Assembly (NCBI RefSeq): GCF_024832785.1
Contig: NZ_CP116615.1
Coordinates: 806,001 to 870,000, forward strand
DNA from: Fontisphaera persica
Lineage (GTDB): Bacteria; Verrucomicrobiota; Verrucomicrobiia; Limisphaerales; Fontisphaeraceae
DNA length: 64,000 nt
Direction of reading: 5' to 3'
Numbering within the stretch: position 1 is the stretch's first letter; each line of letters starts with the position of its first letter. Below, piece after piece: positions 11,300 through 18,018 of this stretch. The notes under the pieces are model-generated. The model was given only the letters and a program-made list of their open reading frames with translations. It was not told where the DNA came from and did not search any database. The position numbers were made by a program, and so were the translations under genes.

Positions 11300-13321
11300 C
11301 TAATCCAATGTCTGCCGCTCCACCAACGGCGGCGGCAAAGCCTCGAGAAAAGAAGAGGGGGGCTGATACTCCGCTCCATACCGCGCCAGGTGCATCTCCG
11401 GATAACACAGGTACAGATACCGCCGGGCGCGCGTCACCGCCACGTAGAACAACCGATATTCCTCATCCAATCCCCCCGGCGATTCCAGCGACCGCCTGCT
11501 GGGAAACATCCCTTCGCTTAACATGATGACAAACACCGCCTGCCATTCCAATCCCTTGGCCTGGTGAATGGACGACAGCACCAGCCGCGGCTTCTCCTCC
11601 GGCCCCGCGCCGGCGGGCGTCGCCTCCACCTCCAGATTCGTCAACAGCGCCATCTGCGTCAAAAACTCCTCCAACGTCCCAAACTTCTCCGCGTAATCCG
11701 CCAGTTGCTCCAAATCCTCGCGCCGGTTGGCCGCCTTGGGGTAGTTCTCGGCCAGGTAATTCTCGTAGCCCGTCTTCATGATGGTCCGGATTAGGTGTGC
11801 GGGGCCTTCGTTCAGGGCCTCGGGCGCCGTCAGCGTGCGCACCACCTCCAGGAAATCCACCCAGGCCGTGGCGCCCCGGGACGGAACCAGCTTGGAACAC
11901 GCCGCCAGCGATGCGGCCACCTGTGCCGGCGCGGCCGATTCCCCCGCCTGTTGCGTCCAATGCCCGTGAAAGGCCAGCCAGAGTTTTTCCGCCGCCTTCT
12001 CGCCAATGCCGGGCAGCATGAGCGCCAGCCGCTTGAAACTGGTTTCATCGCGGGGATTGAAAATCAGGCGCAGAAAGGCCAGCACATCCTTGATGTGCGC
12101 CTGTTCAAAAATGCGCAAACCGCTCGTGATGACAAACGGCAGTTGCGCGCGCGTCAGCTCAAGCTGCAATTCCAGTGAATGAAAATGCGACCGGTACAAC
12201 ACCGCTATCTCATTCAAGGGCATCCCCTCGGCCAGCAGCTCCCGGATTTGATGGGCCACATACGCCGCCTGCTGCTGGCTGTCCAGGCAGGCCACCACCG
12301 CCGGTTTGGGGCCGTCGGGCTGCACTGCCCGCAATTGCTTGCGAAAATTCTCCGGCTGCCCCGCCATGATGGCATTGGCCAGCGCCAGAATCTGCGGGCT
12401 GCTCCGGTAATTATACTCAATCTTGTAGATGCGGGCATCCGGGTAACGCTGGGGAAACTCCAGGATGTTCCGGTATTCCGCCCCCCGCCAGGCATAAATG
12501 CTCTGCGCGTCGTCTCCCACCACCATCAGGTTGCGATGCCGCGCCGCCAGCAGGTCCACCAATTCGCATTGCAGCCGGTTGGTGTCCTGATACTCGTCCA
12601 CCAATATGAACTGAAAACGCCGCTGGTAATGCTCCCGCAACGCCTCATGCCCCTTCAACATTTCCAGCCACTGCACCAGCAAATCATCAAAATCCATCAC
12701 ATTGGCCGCCTGCTTCCGCTTGGCGTAAATCTGAGCAACGCGCTCCGCTGTCGCCAGCACATGCGGCGCCTGGCCCCATTCCGGCCGCCGTTTCATCTGC
12801 TCGACCAGCGTCGTCCGCGTATTCGCCGCCAGCGACAGCAAATCCGCCAGCGCCTCCGGCTTCGGAAAATGTTTGCCGCGCGCCTCCACCTTGGCCTCCC
12901 CCAGGCAGGTCTTCAGCAATCGCACCGCGTCATCCCGGTCCAAAATCGTGAAATCCGGACGGTAGCCCACCTGCTCCGCATGCCGCCGCAAAATCCGCGC
13001 TCCCACCGAATGAAACGTGCCGCCCCACAAACCCGCTTGCTGCGCCCCCGCCAGCGCAGCGGCCCGCCGCATCATCTCCCCCGCCGCCTTGTTGGTGAAG
13101 GTCAGCAGCAGAATGCGATGCGCCGGCACGCCCTGCTCCAGAAGATAAGCCACCCGATACGTGAGCGTGCGCGTCTTGCCGCTGCCCGCTCCCGCCAGCA
13201 CCAGCGCCGGGCCGGGCGCCGCCGTCACCGCCGCCAGTTGCTGCGGATTCAACTCCTCCGCGTAACGGTGGCGCAGCGATTCCAGCGGGCGGAAACATGC
13301 GTTATCGGACGCTTCGCTCAT
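11300..13321 (-). CDS. UvrD/PcrA/Rep-family superfamily 1 DNA helicase
   Basis: An ATP-driven 3'-5' DNA helicase for repair or replication restart. The 673-residue protein has the SF1A motifs in order: AGAGSGKTRTLTYR (Walker A, near residue 41), LTFTNKAAGEMMRR, VDEYQDTN (Walker B), VVGDDAQSIYAWRGAE, SIHQAKGLEWQAVFVI, and EYRLFYVAVTRARRYLYL (motif VI). The C-terminus ends shortly after motif VI and lacks the long tail of many UvrD/PcrA proteins. It could be called pcrA, uvrD or rep; motifs do not separate these. A site-2 protease gene lies upstream on the same strand at 13365. Confidence 0.93.
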   Translation of the reverse strand: MSEASDNACFRPLESLRHRYAEELNPQQLAAVTAAPGPALVLAGAGSGKTRTLTYRVAYLLEQGVPAHRILLLTFTNKAAGEMMRRAAALAGAQQAGLWGGTFHSVGARILRRHAEQVGYRPDFTILDRDDAVRLLKTCLGEAKVEARGKHFPKPEALADLLSLAANTRTTLVEQMKRRPEWGQAPHVLATAERVAQIYAKRKQAANVMDFDDLLVQWLEMLKGHEALREHYQRRFQFILVDEYQDTNRLQCELVDLLAARHRNLMVVGDDAQSIYAWRGAEYRNILEFPQRYPDARIYKIEYNYRSSPQILALANAIMAGQPENFRKQLRAVQPDGPKPAVVACLDSQQQAAYVAHQIRELLAEGMPLNEIAVLYRSHFHSLELQLELTRAQLPFVITSGLRIFEQAHIKDVLAFLRLIFNPRDETSFKRLALMLPGIGEKAAEKLWLAFHGHWTQQAGESAAPAQVAASLAACSKLVPSRGATAWVDFLEVVRTLTAPEALNEGPAHLIRTIMKTGYENYLAENYPKAANRREDLEQLADYAEKFGTLEEFLTQMALLTNLEVEATPAGAGPEEKPRLVLSSIHQAKGLEWQAVFVIMLSEGMFPSRRSLESPGGLDEEYRLFYVAVTRARRYLYLCYPEMHLARYGAEYQPPSSFLEALPPPLVERQTLD

Positions 13322-13364
13322 AATTGGCCATCACCCTTCAGCGAACGCCTCCCGGCGCCGCTCC

Positions 13365-14018
13365 TCACCCCAGTCCCACCCACCCAGCGCCCATCTTGAC
13401 GCTGTTCACCGCCAAATAGGCCAGCCAGGCAAACAACGGCCGTATGTTGATGAGGATTAAGATGAAAATCCATCCCATCTGGCTCAGCCGCAAATACGTC
13501 TCCTCCTTCATCCCAATGATGGAATGCAAGGCGTTGCCTCCATCCAGCGGCGGCACCGGCAGCAGGTTGAAGAAAAACAAAAACATGCTCAGAATCGCCA
13601 GGTCCAGACAGAACTTCACCGCCTCCGGCTGTTCCGCCCATGCTGCCCCCCGGGCGACCAGCAGCACCAGCGCCGTCAAGACCACATTCATCGCCGGCCC
13701 CGCCAGCGTAATCCACAGGCTTTGCCGCCGCCGTTGAGTCAGATTGTTCAAGTCCACCATTACCGGCTTGCCCCACCCAAACAAAAATCCCCCAAACGAC
13801 TTGTCAAAGGCATTGGCCAGGATGAAAAACAACGGCAGAATCACCGTGCCAAAGGTGTCCAGATGCGCCAGCGGATTCAGCGTCACCCGCCCTTGCTCCC
13901 GTTGCGACACATCGCCCATGCGCAACGCCATCCACGCGTGCCCAAACTCGTGAAAAGTCACGATCACCACCAGGCAGATGTACATCAGCAAACCGTCAAT
14001 AAGTGCCTGCGTATCCAT
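13365..14018 (-). CDS. Site-2 protease family (M50) membrane metalloprotease
   Basis: A 217-residue polytopic zinc protease. It shows HEFGHAWMALRMGD (HExxH zinc site) near residue 24 and NLLPVPPLDGGNAL carrying the third zinc ligand, with about five membrane segments. This compact group of M50 proteins is common in bacteria and its substrates are generally unknown. It lacks the PDZ domain of RseP. The helicase gene follows 43 bp downstream on the same strand. It is divergent from ispH, with a strong palindrome in the shared upstream region. Confidence 0.9.
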   Translation of the reverse strand: MDTQALIDGLLMYICLVVIVTFHEFGHAWMALRMGDVSQREQGRVTLNPLAHLDTFGTVILPLFFILANAFDKSFGGFLFGWGKPVMVDLNNLTQRRRQSLWITLAGPAMNVVLTALVLLVARGAAWAEQPEAVKFCLDLAILSMFLFFFNLLPVPPLDGGNALHSIIGMKEETYLRLSQMGWIFILILINIRPLFAWLAYLAVNSVKMGAGWVGLG

Positions 14019-14121
14019 CGGCCCCAGAAATTAACGGCGCCCCGCCCACGCGTCGAGGGCAGAATCATTCCCCACCTTCGCCACAGAAAATTTGAACGTG
14101 ACTGCGCCGGCCAGCGTCCTA

Positions 14122-14140
14122 TACTTTGTAATACAAAGTA
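14122..14140. promoter_or_regulatory. Perfect 19-bp palindrome upstream of ispH (operator candidate)
   Basis: TACTTTGTA, one central A, then TACAAAGTA form a perfect 9-bp inverted repeat in the divergent region between the M50 protease gene and ispH, ending 18 bp before the ispH ATG. The loop is too short for an RNA hairpin, so it reads as a dimeric repressor site. The regulator is not identified. Confidence 0.6.
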
Positions 14141-14158
14141 AAACTTGCCGCTGTTTTT

Positions 14159-15055
14159 ATGCAAATTATTCGAGCCGCCGCTCTCGGCATGTGTTTCGGC
14201 GTCAAAGACGCCATCGCGCTGGCCCGCCAGAAGGCCAGCCGCGGACCCGTGACCATCCTCGGGGACCTGGTCCACAACGAAACCGTCATGGACGAGCTGC
14301 GCTCCGCCGGTGTGCAGGTGGTCAATCAACTCGAAGCCGTCGCCACCCCGGAAGTCCTCATCACGGCCCACGGCGCCGCCCGCAAAACCATCGCCCAGGC
14401 CCAGGCGCGCGGATTCTCCGTCACCGAGGCCACCTGCCCCCTCGTGCACCACGCGCATCGCGCCCTCCAGCAACTGGTGGCCCAAGGCTGTTACCCCGTG
14501 GTGGTGGGCCAGCGCCATCACGTGGAAGTGCGCGGCATGACCGGAGACCTCGCGGAATACTCCGTCATCCTGCACCCGGACGACCTCGCCGCAGTACCAG
14601 AACGCCCTCGCTATGGCGTCGTCGCCCAAACCACCCAGCCCGTCGAGCGCGTCCAACAACTGGTGGCCCTCCTCCGCCAACATTTCCCCCACGCCGAAGT
14701 GCGGTGGGTGGACACCGTTTGCCGCCCCACCAAACAACGCCAGCAGGCCGCCCGCGAATTGGCCCGACAATCAGACGTCGTCATTGTCATTGGCGGCGCC
14801 CACAGCAACAACACCCGCGAGCTGGCCGCCACTTGTGCCCAATACTGCCCCCGTGTCCACCACGTCCAGGGGCCGGACGATTTGCACCCCGCCTGGCTGC
14901 AGGGCGCCCGCGTGGTCGGCATCACCGCCGGCACCTCCACGCCCGACGAAATCATTGACGCCGTGGAAGCCCGCCTGCGCGAGTGGTCCCAGCCCCAGGC
15001 CCCCGCGCTCGCACCCGCCAGCCACCCCGGCGAACTCTGTTTGGCCCGGGCTTGA
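14159..15055 (+). CDS. ispH: 4-hydroxy-3-methylbut-2-enyl diphosphate reductase
   Basis: IspH is the last enzyme of the MEP isoprenoid pathway; it makes IPP and DMAPP at a [4Fe-4S] cluster. The three cluster cysteines are visible in MCFGVKDAI, TEATCPLVHH and DTVCRPTKQRQ. Substrate-binding motifs GDLVHNE, TAHGA, RHHVEVRG and GAHSNNTREL are also present. The length of 298 residues is normal. Together with ispF at 29275 it shows this organism uses the MEP pathway. The start ATG lies 18 bp after a perfect palindrome that may control it. Confidence 0.96.
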   Translation: MQIIRAAALGMCFGVKDAIALARQKASRGPVTILGDLVHNETVMDELRSAGVQVVNQLEAVATPEVLITAHGAARKTIAQAQARGFSVTEATCPLVHHAHRALQQLVAQGCYPVVVGQRHHVEVRGMTGDLAEYSVILHPDDLAAVPERPRYGVVAQTTQPVERVQQLVALLRQHFPHAEVRWVDTVCRPTKQRQQAARELARQSDVVIVIGGAHSNNTRELAATCAQYCPRVHHVQGPDDLHPAWLQGARVVGITAGTSTPDEIIDAVEARLREWSQPQAPALAPASHPGELCLARA

Positions 15056-15097
15056 AGCTTGCCCCTCCGCCCGGCGGAGCCAGGGGGGTCGCCGCGT

Positions 15098-16072
15098 TCA
15101 TACCACCGCCCGGCGGCGACCGCGCACCTCCCACCCGCGCAGCCCGGCCGCGCGGGCATCGTCCTGCGCTTGCCGGTATTCCGCGGCGGTGATGGGCCGC
15201 GTGAGCTCGGGATACAGTTGCGCCCCCTGGGCCGTCGCCACCCGGCCCGCCGGATGGTATTGAGCCATGAGATTCAAGCAGGTGTGCGGGCTGATTTCCC
15301 GGCGGAGCCATTCCGCCAACGCCCGCGTCCCGGCAAGCTGCTGCGGCATCACCAAATGCCGCACCAGCAACCCCCGCCGCGCCAGGCCCTGCTCATCCAC
15401 CACCAAATCCCCCACCTGCCGGTGCATTTCCTTCAACGCCGCGCGGGCCACCTCCGGATAATCCGGCGCCTGCGCCAGGCGCTCCGCCACGGCCGGCTCC
15501 CAAAACTTGAAGTCGGGCAGGTAAATATCCACCACGCCCTCAAACCACCGCAGCGTTTCCACATCATCATAACCACTGGAATTATAAACTATCGGCAACC
15601 TCAACCCCCGCTCCGCCGCCCGCGCCAGTCCCTCCAACAACTGCGGCGCCACATGCGACGGCGTCACCCAGTTGATGTTGTGGCATCCCGCCGCCTGCAG
15701 CTCGAGCATCAACCCCGCCAGCTCCTCGGCCGTCACCGCCGCCCCCGCCCGGGCATCATGGCTGATGTCATCATTCTGGCAAAAAACACAGCGCAGGTTG
15801 CAACCGCTGAAAAAAATCGTGCCCGACCCCCGCCAGCCCCGCAGGCAATCCTCCTCCCCCAGATGCGGAAATGCCGAGGATACCACCGCCTGCCGGCCCA
15901 CCCCGCAACGCCCCCGTTCATCGGCCAGCCGGTTCACCCCGCACCCCCGCGGACACAACCGGCACGCCGCCAGCGCCGCGCGCGCCCTCTGTGCGCGCTC
16001 TTGCAGCTCCCCGCTTCGCGCCAGGGCCACGTAAGACGGGACCTCTGGAAAGGGACGGCTCATCGCCCCCAT
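15098..16072 (-). CDS. Radical SAM protein, pyruvate-formate-lyase-activase-like (COG1313 type)
   Basis: A 324-residue radical SAM enzyme. The S-adenosylmethionine cluster motif CNLRCVFCQN (CxxxCxxC) lies near residue 93, preceded by cysteines in CRLCPRGCGVNR and GRCGVG that may bind a second metal. The NWVTPSHVAPQ segment is typical of COG1313 proteins annotated as putative PFL-activating enzymes, whose substrate is usually unknown. There is no PFL-like gene nearby. An in-frame ATG at 16063 (MSRPFPEV) is an equally possible start. It is divergent from the ARPP-1-like gene. Confidence 0.85.
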   Translation of the reverse strand: MGAMSRPFPEVPSYVALARSGELQERAQRARAALAACRLCPRGCGVNRLADERGRCGVGRQAVVSSAFPHLGEEDCLRGWRGSGTIFFSGCNLRCVFCQNDDISHDARAGAAVTAEELAGLMLELQAAGCHNINWVTPSHVAPQLLEGLARAAERGLRLPIVYNSSGYDDVETLRWFEGVVDIYLPDFKFWEPAVAERLAQAPDYPEVARAALKEMHRQVGDLVVDEQGLARRGLLVRHLVMPQQLAGTRALAEWLRREISPHTCLNLMAQYHPAGRVATAQGAQLYPELTRPITAAEYRQAQDDARAAGLRGWEVRGRRRAVV

Positions 16073-16185
16073 AACTTACCCGATTCACCCCCCGCCCGCC
16101 AAGCCGCCGCCGGCCGGACATCCGGCGACGTCCCAATGCGTGCACACCCCAAAAAATATCGGCAAATTACAAAAAACGGAACCAG

Positions 16186-16200
16186 TGACAGTAAATGTCA
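16186..16200. promoter_or_regulatory. Inverted repeat TGACA-N5-TGTCA upstream of the ARPP-1-like gene
   Basis: TGACA GTAAA TGTCA is a short perfect inverted repeat ending 28 bp before the ATG at 16229. It could be an operator for the 16229-17733 gene pair. The arms are only 5 bp, so chance is a real alternative. Confidence 0.3.
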
Positions 16201-16228
16201 TCGGTGCCCTGTTAGATTGCCCCACGCT

Positions 16229-17245
16229 ATGAAAACTGAAAACTTCTCGCACGAGCACGAAGGCCCGGAAATTGCCCAATTCCTGCAACACCTGCGCTTG
16301 GGTACACCCCAACAACTGGGAGCCATGACCGTCATCCCCCTGCTGGACGGCGACGGCGGCGCCCTGCATTACCTCACCCTCAACCAGGCCATGCGCCAGG
16401 GCAAATTAACCATCCGCGAAGTCTCCGAACACGGCAGCGTCCCACACCTCCTCGCCGAAAATCAGGCGGACCTCCCCGTCCTGCTCCTGGACGGCGAGCA
16501 ATTGAGCGGCGCCAAGCAGAACCGCGTCTTGAACACCTCCCTCCTCATCAAGGAGCGCACCACCGTCCAAATCCCCGTGAGCTGCGTCGAGGCCGGCCGC
16601 TGGAATTACCAATCCAAGACCTTTTTCAACGAAGACATCATCATGGCCCAAAAGGCTCGCGCCAAAAAACTCCGCTCTGTGACCCAGAACCTGGATAAAA
16701 AGAAACAATTCCAGTCCGACCAGGGCGAAGTCTGGCACGACGTCCATCAATTCTTGCATATGAAATACTGCCTGCATTCACCCACCTCGGACATGAGCCA
16801 TGCCTTCAAACAATACCAGCCCGATTTGGAGCATTACGCCGACACCTTCACCTGCCAGCCCCAGCAGGTCGGCGTCGTCGTCTTCTTCAAAAATCGCGTC
16901 GCCGGTTGCGATGCCCTCTCGCGCCCGGACACCTATGCCACCGTCCACGCCAAGCTCATCAAAAGTTACGCCGTCGAATTCCTCTTCGATCGCGGCGAGG
17001 CCAACCTCCAGCCCGAAGCCGCCCTCCCGGCCGCGCGCGAATTCCTCAACCGCCTCGCCAGCAGCCCCACTAAACGCTATCCAGCCTCCGCCGGCCTGGG
17101 CGAATCATTGCGCCTTCCCGACCCCAACCTCCCCGGCGCCGCCCTCGTGCACGAAGGCCAGGTCATTCACCTCACCGCCCTCAATCCCAACGCCGACGGC
17201 AGGTCCGACACCCCGCCAGAACCACGCCGCCGCTATTTGTACTAA
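16229..17245 (+). CDS. ARPP-1-like domain protein of unknown function
   Basis: A soluble protein of about 338 residues that resembles the ARPP-1 (ARG and rhodanese-phosphatase-associated) domain family; the DGEQLSGAKQNRVLNTSLLI and SCVEAGRWNYQS segments are what I recognise. Its biochemical role is not established. No signal peptide or membrane helix is present. The open frame extends far upstream to 15059, but that part is a shadow of the radical SAM gene; ATG 16229 starts the recognisable domain. It is followed 32 bp later by another unknown gene and then by a terminator and the CRISPR leader. Confidence 0.65.
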   Translation: MKTENFSHEHEGPEIAQFLQHLRLGTPQQLGAMTVIPLLDGDGGALHYLTLNQAMRQGKLTIREVSEHGSVPHLLAENQADLPVLLLDGEQLSGAKQNRVLNTSLLIKERTTVQIPVSCVEAGRWNYQSKTFFNEDIIMAQKARAKKLRSVTQNLDKKKQFQSDQGEVWHDVHQFLHMKYCLHSPTSDMSHAFKQYQPDLEHYADTFTCQPQQVGVVVFFKNRVAGCDALSRPDTYATVHAKLIKSYAVEFLFDRGEANLQPEAALPAAREFLNRLASSPTKRYPASAGLGESLRLPDPNLPGAALVHEGQVIHLTALNPNADGRSDTPPEPRRRYLY

Positions 17246-17277
17246 TCACCAAACCCAGGCCTAAACCCCAAACTCCT

Positions 17278-17733
17278 ATGCATAACCTGAACTCCGACCT
17301 CTGCGTCAACCTCTGGTATTACCTCGACGCCCAGACCGGCTTGGTCTTCCTCGTCTCCGGCCGCGTCTATGCCTTGAAGGGCTCCCACGCGCAAAAACGC
17401 CGCCTCCTGGGAATCCTGGCGGAAACCGATTTCCGCACCGCCCCCACCTTTCCGCTGCCGGCGGACCTCAACCTCGCGGAAACCGGCTTGGACGCCGGCG
17501 AAGGACTGCTGCTGCCCGAAATGGTGGACCTCTTCCATGCCGAAGTCTTTGCCCCCGTCTGGGAACATCTATGGTCAAACCTCGCCACCCTCGGCGCAGC
17601 TCTGGAACCGGCCTTGGGCTGGACATGGCCCGTCCCAGGCTGCCACCTCTGCCTCACCACCTGCATCATCGAATACGAAGATGGACGCCTCGAACCCCTC
17701 GTCATGCCCATGTCCCATCCGGCCGTACGCTGA
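17278..17733 (+). CDS. Unknown protein paired with the ARPP-1-like gene
   Basis: A 151-residue soluble protein that I do not recognise. It begins MHNLNSDLCVNLWYYLDAQT and is acidic, with conserved-looking Trp and Cys positions near the end (GWTWPVPGCHLCLTTCIIEY). It lies 32 bp downstream of the ARPP-1-like gene on the same strand and ends about 45 bp before a strong intrinsic terminator, so the two genes probably form one operon. It is the last gene before the CRISPR array, but nothing in it resembles a Cas protein. Confidence 0.7.
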   Translation: MHNLNSDLCVNLWYYLDAQTGLVFLVSGRVYALKGSHAQKRRLLGILAETDFRTAPTFPLPADLNLAETGLDAGEGLLLPEMVDLFHAEVFAPVWEHLWSNLATLGAALEPALGWTWPVPGCHLCLTTCIIEYEDGRLEPLVMPMSHPAVR

Positions 17734-17778
17734 GTATCATGGGCCTCAAAGCGTCCAATTCCCTGTCCGTTTGCCTCA

Positions 17779-17804
17779 GGGGGCCGACTTCCACGTCGGC
17801 CCCC
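17779..17804 (+). terminator. Intrinsic terminator after the ARPP-1 operon
   Basis: A perfect 10-bp GC-rich stem, GGGGGCCGAC and GTCGGCCCCC, with a 6-nt loop (TTCCAC) is followed by ACTTTATT and, after a short A-run, seven or more Ts. It ends the 16229-17733 transcription unit and insulates the CRISPR leader. Confidence 0.8.
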
Positions 17805-17827
17805 ACTTTATTAAAAAATTTTTTTCC

Positions 17828-17871
17828 AGGTCACGAGCCAAAAACCCCCAAAAAGGGGGGGCTCGTGACCT
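17828..17871. repeat. Long inverted repeat in the CRISPR leader region
   Basis: AGGTCACGAGCC at 17828-17839 and its perfect complement GGCTCGTGACCT at 17860-17871 flank an inner CCCCC-AAAAA-GGGGG hairpin. Ten bases of the right arm (CTCGTGACCT) recur as a direct repeat at 17964-17973, 102 bp downstream and about 45 bp before the first CRISPR repeat. The pair could be binding sites for leader-recognition or integration factors, or the palindrome could be a second terminator. Confidence 0.6.
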
Positions 17872-18018
17872 AAGTCATAAACCATTGATGGAGAATAAGA
17901 TGCTCATACTTGAGAAAATCTGTATCGTTAAAGAAGCAAACGGCGTGCCAACACAAAAATGGCCTCGTGACCTGGAAAACACTTGCGCCCTTGCGCCACA
18001 ATGGGTTACAAAGGTGCT
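17872..18018 (+). promoter_or_regulatory. Probable CRISPR leader
   Basis: A 147-bp noncoding stretch lies directly before the first repeat, on the side where all repeats are perfect. The opposite end of the array shows decayed repeats, so this side is inferred to be the leader and the array is inferred to be transcribed left to right. It is richer in A and T than its surroundings and contains the second copy of CTCGTGACCT. I could not pick a convincing promoter in it. Confidence 0.6.

Noticed and set aside
15059-16228. An N-terminal extension of the ARPP-1-like gene in the same open frame
   Set aside because: It runs antisense through the radical SAM gene, whose cluster motif is clear, and has no similarity to the ARPP-1-like domain.
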